A stretch of 64,000 nt of DNA from Trichuris trichiura (taxonomy: Eukaryota; Nematoda; Enoplea; Trichinellida; Trichuridae). Shown piece after piece: positions 30,105 to 44,254 of this stretch. Position 1 is the stretch's first letter, and each line of letters begins with the position of its first letter. Under the pieces are notes generated by a model, which was not told the DNA's origin, ran no database searches, and saw only the letters and a list, made by a program, of their open reading frames with translations. The DNA lies in NCBI GenBank assembly GCA_037903355.1, contig JBAJFE010000059.1:372001-436000 (forward strand), read 5' to 3'. The translations under genes and the position numbers were made by a program.

Positions 30105-33100
30105 TGAGCAATGTCGGCGTATGCGTAGCATGATCGGTGCAGATCACTGCACATCTGAAATCTACTATTCAAGTCAGACGACATTTGTAATCTGAAGAAG
30201 TGCTCATTCATTATCACGACGATTCTGTTGCCGTCCACTTTATATCAGTGCCAGTTTTGGACCTCGTTCAGTCTCCGACGTCATTTTCTGTTGGTGGAAT
30301 GATCTGCATGATGCGCACCTATGAGGCCATTCAACGCACTAACGCACATATCGCGAAAAGTGTGGAGTCCTGAAGGTTCTCTGTTATAATGTATGCGTGA
30401 AGCGAAATGGAGACATCGCTTTGGTCGACTTATAGTACCGGGCATAAGTTAAAGCCTTGAGTTCCTGGCTCACACGGATCAGAAAGTGGACGGTTGCGTC
30501 GCTGGTCAAACTTCACTGCCCATGGCAAGCCAGCTATGTTCACAGGCAACAGACGCATTAGATGACTGGATACAGAAGAGTTCTCTAAAACAGGTGCACT
30601 GTTGTCCCGGTTTCCTTCTCTTCTGCCAACAAAGACATGCTCTTTGCTTAGACGGCTGTTTTCAACGATCTTGCTTGGTTGCAAAGAATGCCTGCGAAAG
30701 CAAGTACAATAGTGCGTGCACTTCAATAGTTAGAATTCCAACGGAGAAATTAACAGCTTTGACGGTTGACAATGAAGAAATGCGTGTAGGAGAAAAGAAA
30801 AGCTGGTGATAGCGGATTGCGCATGGCATGCGTATTGTTCAATGCATTTGAGCACAGTTAAGCACTACCACAGTACGTCATGACAGATACTCAATGACTT
30901 TCGATCGGGACTGTCTTCCTCACTATCGTGATCGCAGCACCGAAACACTTTGCTGATGCGCAGAACATCCTCACCACAACAACGCATTAATGCTTCACTC
31001 TCGTAAAGAAAGTGACTCATGTCTCCACCTGGTCTATGCCTGATGGCATGGAAGCAAGTCTGCATTATAATCACAGCAATGCTTTGATTGATGAAGAACA
31101 TGTGTCTGGGCTCAAGCTCAGAAGCTTTCCTCGACATGGTGGAGTTAGTGGATGCTATGGCGGCAAGAGTACGTGTGCTCAGATTGCTTCCGCGGTGTTG
31201 CAAGTGTCACTACATTTTGTACCAAGAATGAAGACGAAAGATACGGTCATGTTGGTACTTCGCTCCTTCTGGCCAGCGTATAGTCTCTCACATGTCTACT
31301 TTTGGCGTTTCTGTTTCATGGAAACCACTCTGAACATCGGAAGAACGGGGAAAATGGCCTTCAGATCCACAGTTTCTCGAAGCTGAATGCTTTACTGCGT
31401 ACGAACCGCGTCTCTCTAAGTGCCATTGTGAACTCCAAGCTGCCATTGCATACGTTCAAATTCCCTTCATATTCAGTGCAGACGGCAATGAAGGAAACCA
31501 AGCGTTGATACTCAAGGAAGACTCAAATTGTGTATAGTCAAATTTTGATGTCTTCCAAAACGTTGATGCTGAGTAATTTTCGTTATGGTTGGTAGGCAGT
31601 AATGACTCGTATCTTGTGTAATGTTTGGTTATTTCAGTGCATCAGTACGTTGGCGTCACCATGTATGCATTTCATAGCGGAAATCAATCACGCAACTGCA
31701 AAGAATATAGCTGCTTTGTTCCAGACGCTGTTTACAATCACGGTTAACGCGAATGGATGCCTGAAATTGTTCGTCCTGGTCAATCTTCTCTTGCAAAGGA
31801 TTGTGTTCACGACATTTCGTACTTACTTGCGCATTTACCTTTGGTTCATCTGGAACACATGCACGATGCCTGACGATAACATGGAGAGCCAGTGCTAAGT
31901 GGAGAGTAATCACAGTATGATGTACCGAGAATTACTGGTCTCCTCTTTCGGCTTCTGCGACTAAGGCTAGAGACAGTTCTGGCACAAAATTATCAGCGTC
32001 GTTGCCGTGGTCGTTTTTCTGAGACTGAATATTATTCCATGACAAACAGTTGGTCCGCTGCATTATTCACGACGACCGTAGCACCTTGGGAAATGGATAT
32101 GTGTTGTGCTCAGAAAACTGAACTGTGCCAAGGAAAGAAAAGTGGTAGCGCTTAATGGTTTGGAAAGCCGAAATACTTTCCTGAAGATCGTTGCTTCGGC
32201 TAATCGTTCTGATGTGATCAGCCTGTAAAAGCCGTTAGCTGACCATTCACGTATTCATTCCTGAAATCGTCTAGAGCGCTCCATTTGTTCCGAACTTATG
32301 GGTTGACATAGTCTCTTTACCTACCTTCCAACGAAAGAGTGCTTTTACAGAGAGAAAACGAAGGCTGACCAACTCATTGATCGCATTCTCCTCGACGTAC
32401 CTGATTCAAATGTCCTTTGTGTAGAACTGAAGGTGAAGTTGAGCAGTACGAAAGGTGTTCCTTGGAAAGCTCAATTTCTGATTGCTGCCGGTACGCATGC
32501 GAGTCAGCATGGCGCTTTTTTGCCAGACATCCGGCTGGCATATGCTCTCTTACAGTGTGTGCTGCAAAATTTCGAGCCCGGGATGTCCACGATAGAAAAG
32601 CAGTAGACGAGTTGGTGAAAGCATCTGTACACAAGCTGTTTAAGGATGACCACTCGGTTGGCGTCAGTCGTGAGGATTGTTAGACCAGGACATCCAGCCA
32701 TCTGAACAAAGGGTTTGTCGCCCTTTCAAATGGGCATGTCACGCTGCTGAACGCACATTATTGATGGAAGATTAGATGACTGTTAGTCAGCTTCACTTAA
32801 GCAAAATCAGGCGTATCGTAGCTGAAGTACTTCATTATTGCCTGCGTCTGGGTGTCCAAGATGTGCGCTTTCGTCTAACAAAATAATACGCGAAAATCGC
32901 GGTACAACACGCAGCTGTTGGCGAATGTAATTGATTTTATAGTACCTGTTATATGCTTGGCAAGCCCGCAGGATGTTTAAAGATGAGATCCAAGTGGCGA
33001 CTTTTGTCTACTGGACGATCATGAGCTGTGAAAAATTTGTCACTCACATTTATGGACGAAATGGCTGGTGACACTGAATGTGAGTTCGCATTCAGCTTGT

Positions 33101-36100
33101 TTCAGCCATCTCATCAGCTTCCATTCCTAAAGAAGAAGTTAACTAATGTGGTCATCTTATCGGAGTATGGTGCTCCCGAAGATGTGAAAGTTTTCCAGAA
33201 GCGTTCCTAAGCAAGACAGGATCTCACAACGATTAAATTACGGTGGCTAAATGCTCCCTGCAAGTGCCTGAACTTGTCCAATGTTTATTGGGCTTTCAAG
33301 AACGTCAAACGGCGGACAAATGGCAAAACATTCCAAGTTTTCATGACGACCATTGGCGTCCAGCGGCTGCAAAAGAAGTCGTCTTCTCCTTTGTGACCTT
33401 CCACCGTTTCCACAATTCCTTGCAATCGTGAATGAATATATTCACCGGTGCGTCACATAGCTGCTTGAATGCCCGCCGCTTTGCATTCCGCAACGTTCTG
33501 AAGTCATTAGAACGTATGTCTCCGTTGCACGTACGTATCCGAAGGAATATACTTTCTCACACAGTTCCTGAATGCTTTACTGTTGCAGGACCCCGTGATT
33601 TACGGTATCATGACTCGGACAAGTTAATAGCAATCCTGAAGACATCAGTTTATGAAGTAATCAGTTGCTAAAAAGCCAACACTGCATCTGTGAGATGATT
33701 GCTCGGAAGGACAAGCCGTCGTTCAGCAAGCTATGCAGCTGCAACGATTAACTGGCAGGTGCTGGCTGATGTTTGCAGACATGTCTGCCGCCAGTGGATT
33801 GCTGATAAGGTCGTCTAATCATGAACGCTTTGAGGAAACCATTTCCTCTTTTCTGCACGAATGGAATGTTAGTGTTTCTGGTAGTGTCTGTGCCGGCTTC
33901 CAGTTTAGTTATTTCGCCATTGTTGGTTCGTGGAAAAGCGTTTAGTCGACTGAACGCATTGTCTTTACATCTGTTCAATTTAATTGCAGCCAGGAAAGCA
34001 TATACTGTCTGTGGTCATTTTTAATTTCACTGCACTGTTGAAGTCAGGCAGCAGAGTCTATGAACCAATAGAAACTAACACTCATGTGTTGTTTCCATTT
34101 CTGCATTGTTGGTTGATTGATCACACAAAACTTACAAGACATTGAAGCAGTTTTGAGATGCTGAAATCTCGGAAGCAGAAGCTTATACTCGACGCTGTAT
34201 CTTCGATTTGTTTTGCGAAATAAATCGGCCATAGTGTTCGGAGCTCGCCTTTTCTGAGAAACAACTTCTACATATGTTACTACCAGCATACTTGCTATTC
34301 GAAAAATCTGTAGCAGAAGCTATGGAGTGTTTTGTGGAAACGCTGAAAGCTCAAATGTTGTTTCAAGTGAGCGAATGCTCAGCGCTCCTCTGTGCCTGGA
34401 AACATTTACGCAATCCAACGGAGACCTCAGCTGTTAACGTTGTTTGATCAAGTTGATGCGCTAGATCGTACAATATTTTACGTCACGAAGAAAAGGCGAA
34501 CTTTCCTAGTGACCTCCATTTGACCTCACTGGAGTACTAGGAAGTTATAATGACCACATGATGGTCACATGTGGCTCATGATCACACGTCATAGCAAAGT
34601 TCCATCTCATGGCGGTCACTTGATGGTCCGGAATGGTAAACAACGTTTGGTTAACGTCCCTTCCGGCACTACTGCACAGGGTAATTTTTCCCATTGATGC
34701 TTAGTTGAATATTTGTGAGCGGATGCCCATTTTGATGTGTTAATGTTATTCTGTTGAACAAAACAACCATACTTATTATGAGCAGAGCAGAGCGCTGTGC
34801 ACGTGTTTGGTTTGCTGCCGTCTTTCAATCCAGTGCAGTCAACGCGGGTCCGTCTATGAAGTTGCGGCGAACATCTCTTCAAACGGTGACTATAATGCTA
34901 AAATCTGAAGTAATGGTGCTGCTCAGAAGTATACTATTATTACTATTCGCCGTTGATCTCGATTAACGCTGTTCTCCTGCTGACTTCCAAGTCGTGATTT
35001 GTTCTCATTTCCTGAGTCGTGGAAGGCGAACACGTAGCTTGATTACTCTAAACGTCACTTCAAAGCGCACTGGAAAGCCAAGTTGCTGTTTGGGTGTCCA
35101 GGAAACCACCCTAAAGCTTTCCAAGTAACAACGGCAGACTGATAGCTTTGCCTGGCAGAATGACTTATGTCTAATGTGTGCGCTGAAAGAAGAAGTTATG
35201 AAGGGAGAAGCAGATACGGGTATGGGAACTCAGCGATGGAACAAACAAAGTACAAAACAATATTAAACTGAGACAGCTGTGAAGAAGAACAGCAAATGAA
35301 AGCGAAGCAATTGTGTCTATGGTATGGAAGCAACGGCCCCACTTTACAAACCCGTTATGCAATTAGTCAGTATGGGCGCCAGCGGACTGGTAGCAGTATG
35401 CTCACAGCAGCCCAGTCATGTGAGGTGCTGCTTGCACTCAAGTGAGACTACCTATGGTGAAAGATGCTCACTGAGCATTGATATTCTTGTGATACCTACG
35501 ACTACTGTGACTAACGCGTTTCCGCTTCCAAATGGAATCCCACCAGACATTTTGGTATCCAAAAGTCGCATTATCTGTGAAAGGCTGGCAAGAGGTAAAA
35601 CTATGGCAGTGTTACTTGCAGTTGACTTCTGCCCTCCATTAACTGCTACCATACGGGAGAACTGAGGTCAGGCAACTGAAATTTTGACGCGCAACCACAG
35701 AAACGCCTGCTGCTCTTGCATATTTTCGTTAGTCCAGAAAACTGACTCCGTTATCTGAGTTGAAGAAAACTTGCATTCCCCTTGGTTCCTGAAAGGATGT
35801 GTGTGTTGACCAGCCAGCTAATTTGCTTTGAACGCCGCCCAGTTTATGAATTGACATGGCTGAGCATCCCAGTTGTGAAGTGCTACAGACACTCTTCACC
35901 AACTCTCCTTCTCCGTTGCTCTCACGTCGGTGAAAAAGTTCTATTCAGGTTTGTTCTTTCCATGTTGGTATGCTTGTGCACTGTTCATCGGTGTGCTTTT
36001 CAGTGCCTTATTGAGGTTATCTCACGGGCTACTAGTACTGATCCGCGCACTCATCAGTGCTGCTAGCACTTTCAGGACGTCACTGTTGAATACTGATCAG

Positions 36101-36690
36101 AACATTAAGGCTTCTATGAAGAAGCCAACCTGTGCAGCAGAGATTGGGTTCTTCAGAGCTTACATAGACGTTACGAGTGGGCGGCAAATGTGGGCTCCTT
36201 TATTTCCACGTTGCGCTGCTACCTAAATAGTGCATCCCAAATACTGTCCAACGCTAATGTGAGAAGAACGCTGCTCACTTTACATTAGCTTCATCCATCC
36301 TTTCTCAGTGCAAATTCTGCGAGTCAATGGATGAAAACTGAAATATTCCTTCCTTGGAAAACAGTGAAGTGTGCTCTGAAAACATATTTGTCCAATGTTG
36401 CTGTCCTCCCACACAATTCTATCACATACGAAGCCAACGGAGAATTCTTTGAGCCTTCCTTTGTGGAACAGTTTTGACAATGCTGTAGTTACGACATTGA
36501 ACTTGTCGTTTCGAACGATGACCAATTTTGACTGAATAAGAACAAAGAAAAAGTGAATAGCTGCTCAACTATTACACCGTCTCTGTGAACACAAGGAGTG
36601 CCAGAAATTCGTCAGCCTATATTCAGTGTTAAATGTTCACCGCGTACGTTTCGTATAAAAATGGCTGTGTTCTGCTGAGCAATGTCGGCT
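30105..36690 (+). repeat. A-unit copy A2, complete (about 6.6 kb)
   Basis: Full-length unit in tandem with A3. Segments in order: hydrophobic segment 30.2 kb, ALCLDGCF segment 30.64 kb, WSMPDG segment 31.0 kb, intron with acceptor ttatttcag at about 31637, AEINHATAKNIAALF at 31.68 kb, VELKVKL/AQFLIAAGTHASQ at 32.4 kb, DEMAGDTECEFAFSLFQ at 33.05 kb, intron with acceptor ctgttgcag at about 33590, then segments shared with A1. From about 34.9 to 36.11 kb it is essentially identical to A3 at a constant offset of 6599 bp. Coding frames are broken. Confidence 0.88.
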
Positions 36691-39600
36691 TACATTCTGC
36701 ATAATCGTTGCAGATTCTTGCTCGTCTGAAGCATATATTTCAAGTGGGATGACTTTTGTAAGCTGAACGGAGTGCTGATTCAATTCCACGAAGGTTCGAC
36801 TGTCTTGCGCTTTATGTGATTGCTGAAGATGGAACTTAATCAGCGTCTGACATCATTTCTAATGGTGGAATAATCTGCACGATGCGCACTTAAGAAGCCA
36901 TCCAATGCATTGGCGACTTTGCAGTGAAAACAATGAATTCGTGACAACTTCTGTTATTGCGTGTGCGTAAAACAAACTCAAGACGCCGAATTCGTCGACT
37001 TATACTACTGCCCGTATGTCGAAGTCTCGAAGTCCGGGTTCATGTGGAGCGGCCAGTGGGCGGTCACGTCCTTGGCGCTACCTCATTGCCCCTGGTAAGC
37101 CGACTTTTCGGGGGTAACAGGCGCAGTAGAGGACCTGATACAAAAGCATTCTCTGGAACATTCATACTGTTGTTTCCATTTATATTCTCCACCGCAATCA
37201 AGAACACGCTCTTTGCTTAGACGGCTGTCTTCGACGACCTTGCCTGCGTTCAAGGAGGCGTTGTTAAAGCAAGTACAGTCTTCAGTGCCATTCGACTGTT
37301 GCAGTCTCATCGGAAAAATTGGCAGTTTTGGCGGTCGACAATGAAGAAATGCGCTTAGGAGAAAAGAAAAGCTGCTGTTTGCGGCTTGCGCGTGGCATAC
37401 GTATTGTTCAACGGAATTGAGTACAGTTTACCACTGCTGTAGTACGTCATGACAGACACCCAATGGCTTTTGACCGCGACTGCCTTCTTCACTATCCTGA
37501 TCACAGCACTGGAACACTTTTTCTGGTGCGCAGAACATCGTCGGGCAGTCGAATTTCAACGCAATAATACTTCACGGCCGTAAAGGAAGGGACTCATGCC
37601 TCCATTTGGTCTATGCGTGATGGCATGAATGCCAGTCTACTTTATAATCACTGGAAAGCTTTGATTGATGAAGGACGTTAGTCCAGGCTTAAGCTCAGAA
37701 GCTTTCCTCGACTTGGTGCTTCTAGTGCCTGCTATGGCGGCATCAGTACGTGTGCTGAGACTGCTTCCGCGGTGTTGCTGGAGCGAGTACAGTTTGTACC
37801 AGGAATGAAGATGAAAGATACGGTCATGTTGGAATTTCGCTCTCCGTAGCCAGCGTTTAGTCTTTTACATGCTTGCTTTTGGCGTTTCCGTTTCACGGAA
37901 ACCGCATTGAAGAGAGCAAGACCTAAGAGATCAGCCTTGCGACCTGCAGTTCGTCGAAGTTAAAATGGATTACTGTGGATAAGTTACCTAACTCTAAGTG
38001 CCAATGTGGAGTCCAAGCTGCTGTTACACACGTGCAGATTCTCTTCTTCATATTCAGTGTGTACGGCAACCATGGAAACGAAGTGTCAATATTCAAGGAA
38101 GATTCAAATTGTGTATAGTCAAATTTTGATGTCTTGCAAGACGCTGATGCGGCGAATTTTCTCTAGGGTTCGTAAGCAGTAATGACTCCTATCTTGTGTA
38201 ATGTTTGGTTATTTCAGTGCATCAGTACGTTGGCACCGCCGTGTATGCATTTCATAGCAGAAATCAATGGCGAAACTGCAAAGGAAATAGGTACTTTGTT
38301 CCGGGCACTGTTTGCAATCACGGTTAACGCGAATGGATGCCTGAAATTGTTCATCATGGTCAATCTTCTCTTGCAAAGGATTGTGTTCACGACATTTCAT
38401 ACTTACTTGTGCATTTACTTTTGATTCATCTGGGACACATGCAAGATGCCTGACGATAACATGGAGAGCCAGTGCTGAGTGGAGAGTAATCACAATTCGA
38501 TGTACCAAGAATTACCGAAGTCTGCGCTTTCGGCTTCTGCGACTGCGGCTAGAGGCAGTTTTGCCACGAAAGTGTTAGCGTCGTTGACGTGGTCGTTTTT
38601 CTGAGACTGAATACAGTTCGATGTTGAACGGTTGGTCCGCTGCATTACTCAAGACGACTGTAGGAGCTTGTGGTATACATATTTTTTTGTGATAAGAACC
38701 ACGATTTGTGCGCAGGAAAGAAAGTTAGGAACGCTTCAACATTAAAAAACCGAAAGTGCTTTCTTGAACATCGTTGGTTTGGTTGATTGCCCTGATGTGA
38801 TCAGCCTGTAAAGTCCGTCCAGGTATCCATTCCTGAAATCGTCTGGAGTGCTCCATTTGCTGCGAAGTTACGATTTGACCTAATCTCTTTGCGTACTTTC
38901 CACCGAAAGAATACTTATACAGAGAGAAAGGAATGGTTGCCCAAGTCATTGAACACGTCATCGACTCGCCTGATTCGAATGCCCTTTGTATAGAACTGAA
39001 CATGAAGTTGAACAGCAAGAAAGATTTTCCTTGGAAGGCTCAATTTCTGATTGCTGCCAGTGTGCATGCGAGTCGGTATGTCGCTCTTTTACCGGACGTC
39101 CGCTTGGCATATACTGTTCTGCAGCGTGTGCTGGAAATTTTCGAGCACGGGTTGACCACGACGGAAAAGTGGTAGGCCAGTTGGTGAAAGCATCCGCAGA
39201 CAAGCTGTTTAAGGCTGAGCACTCTGTTGGCGTCAGCCGGAAAGATAGTTACATCAGAGCATCGAACCATCTGACCAATGGCTTTGTCGGTCAGCCGAAT
39301 GGTCACGTATCGCTGCTGACCACGCATTAGTGATGGCAGATTAGATGACTGTTGGTCAGGTTCACTTAAGCAAAAGCACGCGTATCCGTCGCTGGAGAGC
39401 TTCATTGCTGCCTGCGTCCAGTTGTCGGATATGTACGTTTTCATCTAACGAAATAATACGCGAAAATCACAGTACAACACGCGGCTGTTGGCGAAGATGT
39501 TATTGATATGAGTCTCTGTTATATACCTCGCAAGCCCGCAGGATTTATAAAGATAAGATCCAAGTGGCGACTTTTGTCCAGCGGATGATCATGAGCTGTG

Positions 39601-42600
39601 AAAGATTTGTCGCTCACATTTACGGACGAAATGGCTGGTGACACCAAATGTGAGTTTGCATTCAGCTTGTTTCAGCCACCTCATCAGCTTCCATTCTTAA
39701 AGAAGAAGTTAACTAACGTGGCCATCGCGTCGGTGTATGCTGCTCCCGAAGCAGTTGTTAAACTTTCCCAGAAGCCTCCCTGTGCAGGACATTGGGATCC
39801 CACAGCGATTAAATCACGGAGGCTAAATGGTCCGTGCAAATGCCTGAACTTCTAGAATGTTTATTGGGCTTTCAAGAATGTCAGACGGCGGGCAAATGGC
39901 AAAACATTCCAAGTTTTCGTTTCCTCTGAGAGAGGAAATTTTCATGGCAACCATTGTCGTCCGGTCGCTGAAACAGACTTTGTCTTCTCCTTTGGGACCT
40001 TTCACTGTTTTCACGATTCCTTGCAGTCACGAATGAATATATTTACCGCAGCATCACGTAGCTGCTTGGATGCCCGCCGCTGTGCATTCTACAACGTTCT
40101 GAAGTCATTAGAAAATATGCCTCTATTGCACGTACGTATACGAAAGAATATACTTTCTCACACAGTTTCTGAATAGTTTACTCTTGCAGGATGCCGCCGT
40201 TTACGATATGACGACTGTGACAAGTTATGAGCAATTTTTAAGACATCAGTTCATGAAGTAATCAGTTGCTAAAAACCGAACTCTGCATCTGCGAGACGAT
40301 TGCTCGGAAGGACAAGCCGTTGTTTCTGCAAGCTCTGCAGCTGCAGCGATTAACTGGCAGGTGCTGGCTGATGTTTGCAGACATGTCTGCCGCCAGTGGA
40401 TTGCTGATAAGGTCGTCTAATCATGAACGGTTTGAGGAAACCATTTCCTCTTTTCTGCACGAATGGAATGTTAGTGTTTCCCGTAGTGTCTGTGCCGGCT
40501 TCCCCTTTAGTTATTTCACCGTTGTTGGTTCGTGGAAAAGTGTTTATTCGACTGAACGCATTGTCTTTACATCTGTTCAATTTAATTGCAGCGAGGAAGG
40601 CATATACTGTCTGTGGTCATTTTTAATTTCACTGCACTGTTGAAGTCGGCCAGCAGAGTCTATGAACCAATGGAAACAAGCACTTATATGTTGTTTCCAT
40701 TTCTGCATTGTTGGTTGATTGATCACGCAGTACTTACAAGACATTGAAGCAGTTTTGGGATGCTGAAATCTCGGAAGCAGAAGCTTATACTCGACGCTAT
40801 ATCTTCGATTCTTTCGCGGAATGAATCGGCTATAGTGTTCGGAACTCTCTTTTTCCGAGAAACAACTTCTACAAATGTTACTACCAGCATACTTGCTATT
40901 CTGAAAATCTGTAGCAGAAGCTATGGAGTGTTGTGGAAACGCTGAAAGTTCAAATGTTGTTTGAAGTGAGCGAATGCTCAGCGCTCCTCTGTGCCTGGAA
41001 ACATTTATGCAATCCAACGGAGACCTCAGCTATTAACGTTGTTTGATCAAGTTGATGCGCTAGATCGTACAATATTTTACGTCACGAAGAAATGGCGAAC
41101 TTTCCTAGTGACCTCCATTTGACCTCACTGGAGTACTAGGAAGTTATAATGACCACATGATGGTCACATGTGGCTCATAATCACACGTCATAGCAAAGTT
41201 CCATCTCATGGCGGTCACTTGATGGTCCGGAATGATAAACAACGTTTGGTTAACGTCCCTTCCGGCGCTACTGCACAGGGTCATTTTTCCCATTGATGCT
41301 TAGTTGAATATTTGTGAGCGGTTGCCAATTTTGATGTGTTAATGTTATTCCGTTGAACAAAACAACCATACTTATTATGAGCAGAGCAGAGCGCTGTGCA
41401 CGTGTTTGGTTTGCTGCCGTCTTTCAATCCAGTGCAGTCAACGCAGGTCCGTCTATGAAGTTGCGGCGAACATCTCTTCAAACGGTGACTATAATGCTAA
41501 AATCTGAAGTAATGGTGCTGCTCAGAAGTATACTATTATTACTATTCGCCGTTGATCTCGATTAACGCTGTTCTCCTGCTGACTTCCAAGTCGTGATTTG
41601 TTCTCATTTCCTGAGTCGTGGAAGGCGAACACGTAGCTTGATTACTCTAAACGTCACTTCAAAGCGCACTGGAAAGCCAAGTTGCTGTTTGGGTGTCCAG
41701 GAAACCACCCTAAAGCTTTCCAAGTAACAACGGCAGACTGATAGCTTTGCCTGGCAGAATGACTTATGTCTAATGTGTGCGCTGAAAGAAGAAGTTATGA
41801 AGGGAGAAGCAGATACGGGTATGGGAACTCAGCGATGGAACAAACAAAGTACAAAACAATATTAAACTGAGACAGCTGTGAAGAAGAACAGCAAATGAAA
41901 GCGAAGCAATTGTGTCTATGGTATGGAAGCAACGGCCCCACTTTACAAACCCGTTATGCAATTAGTCAGTATGGGCGCCAGCGGACTGGTAGCAGTATGC
42001 TCACAGCAGCCCAGTCATGTGAGGTGCTGCTTGCACTCAAGTGAGACTACCTATGGTGAAAGATGCTCACTGAGCATTGATATTCTTGTGATACCTACGA
42101 CTACTGTGACTAACGCGTTTCCGCTTCCAAATGGAATCCCACCAGACATTTTGGTATCCAAAAGTCGCATTATCTGTGAAAGGCTGGCAAGAGGTAAAAC
42201 TATGGCAGTGTTACTTGCAGTTGACTTCTGCCCTCCATTAACTGCTACCATACGGGAGAACTGAGGTCAGGCAACTGAAATTTTGACGCGCAACCACAGA
42301 AACGCCTGCTGCTCTTGCATATTTTCGTTAGTCCAGAAAACTGACTCCGTTATCTGAGTTGAAGAAAACTTGCATTCCCCTTGGTTCCTGAAAGGATGTG
42401 TGTGTTGACCAGCCAGCTAATTTGCTTTGAACGCCGCCCAGTTTATGAATTGACATGGCTGAGCATCCCAGTTGTGAAGTGCTACAGACACTCTTCACCA
42501 ACTCTCCTTCTCCGTTGCTCTCACGTCGGTGAAAAAGTTCTATTCAGGTTTGTTCTTTCCATGTTGGTATGCTTGTGCACTGTTCATCGGTGTGCTTTTC

Positions 42601-43285
42601 AGTGCCTTATTGAGGTTATCTCACGGGCTACTAGTACTGATCCGCGCACTCATCAGTGCTGCTAGCACTTTCAGGACGTCACTGTTGAATACTGATCAGA
42701 ACATTAAGGCTTCTACGAAGAAGCCTACATGTGCAGCGGAGACCGATTTCTTCGGAGCTTACATAGACGTTACGACTGGGAGACAAATGTGGGCTCTGTT
42801 ATTTATACGTTCCGCTGCTACATAACTGGTGCATCCCAAATACTGCCAAACGCTAATGAGAGAAGGCGGCTGCTCACTTCACATCAGATTCATCCACCCC
42901 TTTTACAGTGCAGATTCTGCGTGTCAATGGATGCAAACTGAAATATTCCTTCCATGGAAAACAGTGAAGTGGGCTCTGAAAACATATTGTCCAATATTGT
43001 TGTCCTCTCACACAATTCTATCACATACGAAGCCATCAGAGAATTCTTTGTGCTTTCCTTTGTGGAACAGTTTCGGCAATGCTGTGGTTACGACATTGAA
43101 CTTGTCGTTTCGAACGATGACCACTTTTGACTCAATAAGAACAAAGAAAAAGTGAATAGTTGCTTACCTATTACACGGTTTCTTTGAACACAAGCAGTGC
43201 TAGAGATTCGCCGTGCATATTTAATATGTTCACCAAGTACGTTTCGTATGAAGATGGTGCTCTGTTGACCAATGTCGGTTTACGT
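36691..43285 (+). repeat. A-unit copy A3, complete
   Basis: Next tandem unit; offsets to A2 are 6569-6599 bp across its length. Identity to A2 is extreme between about 41.47 and 42.71 kb and then drops sharply. After 42.715 kb the sequence resembles A0 (18.1-18.55 kb) more than A2, so the unit is a mosaic. SKLKWITVDKLPNSKCQCGV near 37.95 kb matches A4. Confidence 0.88.
38933..39175 (+). pseudogene. A-unit coding segment, open in A3
   Basis: 80 codons: QVIEHVIDSPDSNALCIELN, KKDFPWKAQFLIAASVHASR, LPDVRLAYTVLQRVLEIFEH. A2 at 32.37-32.61 kb keeps PDSNVLCVELKVKL, PWKAQFLIAAGTHASQ and LPDIRLAYALLQCVLQNFE in the same frame, and A4 and A5 retain parts. Many differences between copies are conservative. 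Unknown family. Confidence 0.42.
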
Positions 43286-43494
43286 TCTGCATGATCAATG
43301 AAGATTCGTGCACGTCTGAAGCATATATTTCAAGTGGGATGACTTTTGTTAGCCGAACGAAGTGCTGATTCATTTCCACGAAGATTCCGCTGTCTTGCAT
43401 TTTTTGTGAGTGCTGAAAGTGGAACTTAATTAGCGTGTGACATCATTTCTAATGGTGTAATAATCTGCACGATGCGCACCTAAGAAGCCATCCA

Positions 43495-43752
43495 ATGCAT
43501 TGGCGCACTTTACAGCGAAAACAATGGATTCGTGACGATTTCTGTTATTGCGTATGCGTAAAACAAAATCAAGACGTCGCTTTCGTCGGCTTACAATACT
43601 GCCCATATGTTGAAGTCTCTAGTTCCTGGATCACACCTAGCGGGCAGTGGGCGGTCACGTCGTTGGTTATAGCTCATTGCCCATGGTATGCGGACTACTC
43701 AGCGGTAACAGACGCAGTAGAGGACCTGATACCGAGGCATTCTCTGGAATAG
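43495..43752 (+). pseudogene. A-unit coding segment, open in A4
   Basis: 85 codons, including CVCVKQNQDVAFVGLQYC and SSSWITPSGQWAVTSLV. A0 (14.40-14.51 kb) and A2 (30.38-30.53 kb) share VKRNGDIALVDL and the SSWLTR...WTVASLVKLHCPW region. Unknown. Confidence 0.35.
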
Positions 43753-44254
43753 CCATAATGTTGTTTCCATTTATATTCTCCACCGCCATCAAGAACACGC
43801 GCTTTGCTTAGACGGCTGTCTTCGACGACCTTGCCTGCGCTCAAGGAGTCGTTGTTGATGCAAGTACAGTCTTCTGTGCGATTCGACTGTTGCAGTCTCA
43901 TCGGAAAAATTGGCAGCTTTGGCGTTCGACAATGAAGAAATGCGTGTAGAAGAAAAGAAAGGCTCGTGTTTGCTGCCTGCGCATAGCATACGTGCTGTTC
44001 AACGCATTTGAGCACAGTTAAGCACTACCATAGTACGTCATGACAGACACTGAACGACTTTCGATTGCGACTGTCTTCCTGTCTGCCCTGATCACAGCAC
44101 CGAAAGGCTTTGCTGGTGCGCAGAACGTCGTCGGCTAGTCGAATTTCAACGCAATAATGCTGCACTTTTGCGAACAAAGTGACTCATGTCTCCGCTTGGT
44201 CTATGCCTGATGGCATAAAAGCCGCTCTGCATTATAACTATAGCAAAGCTTTGA

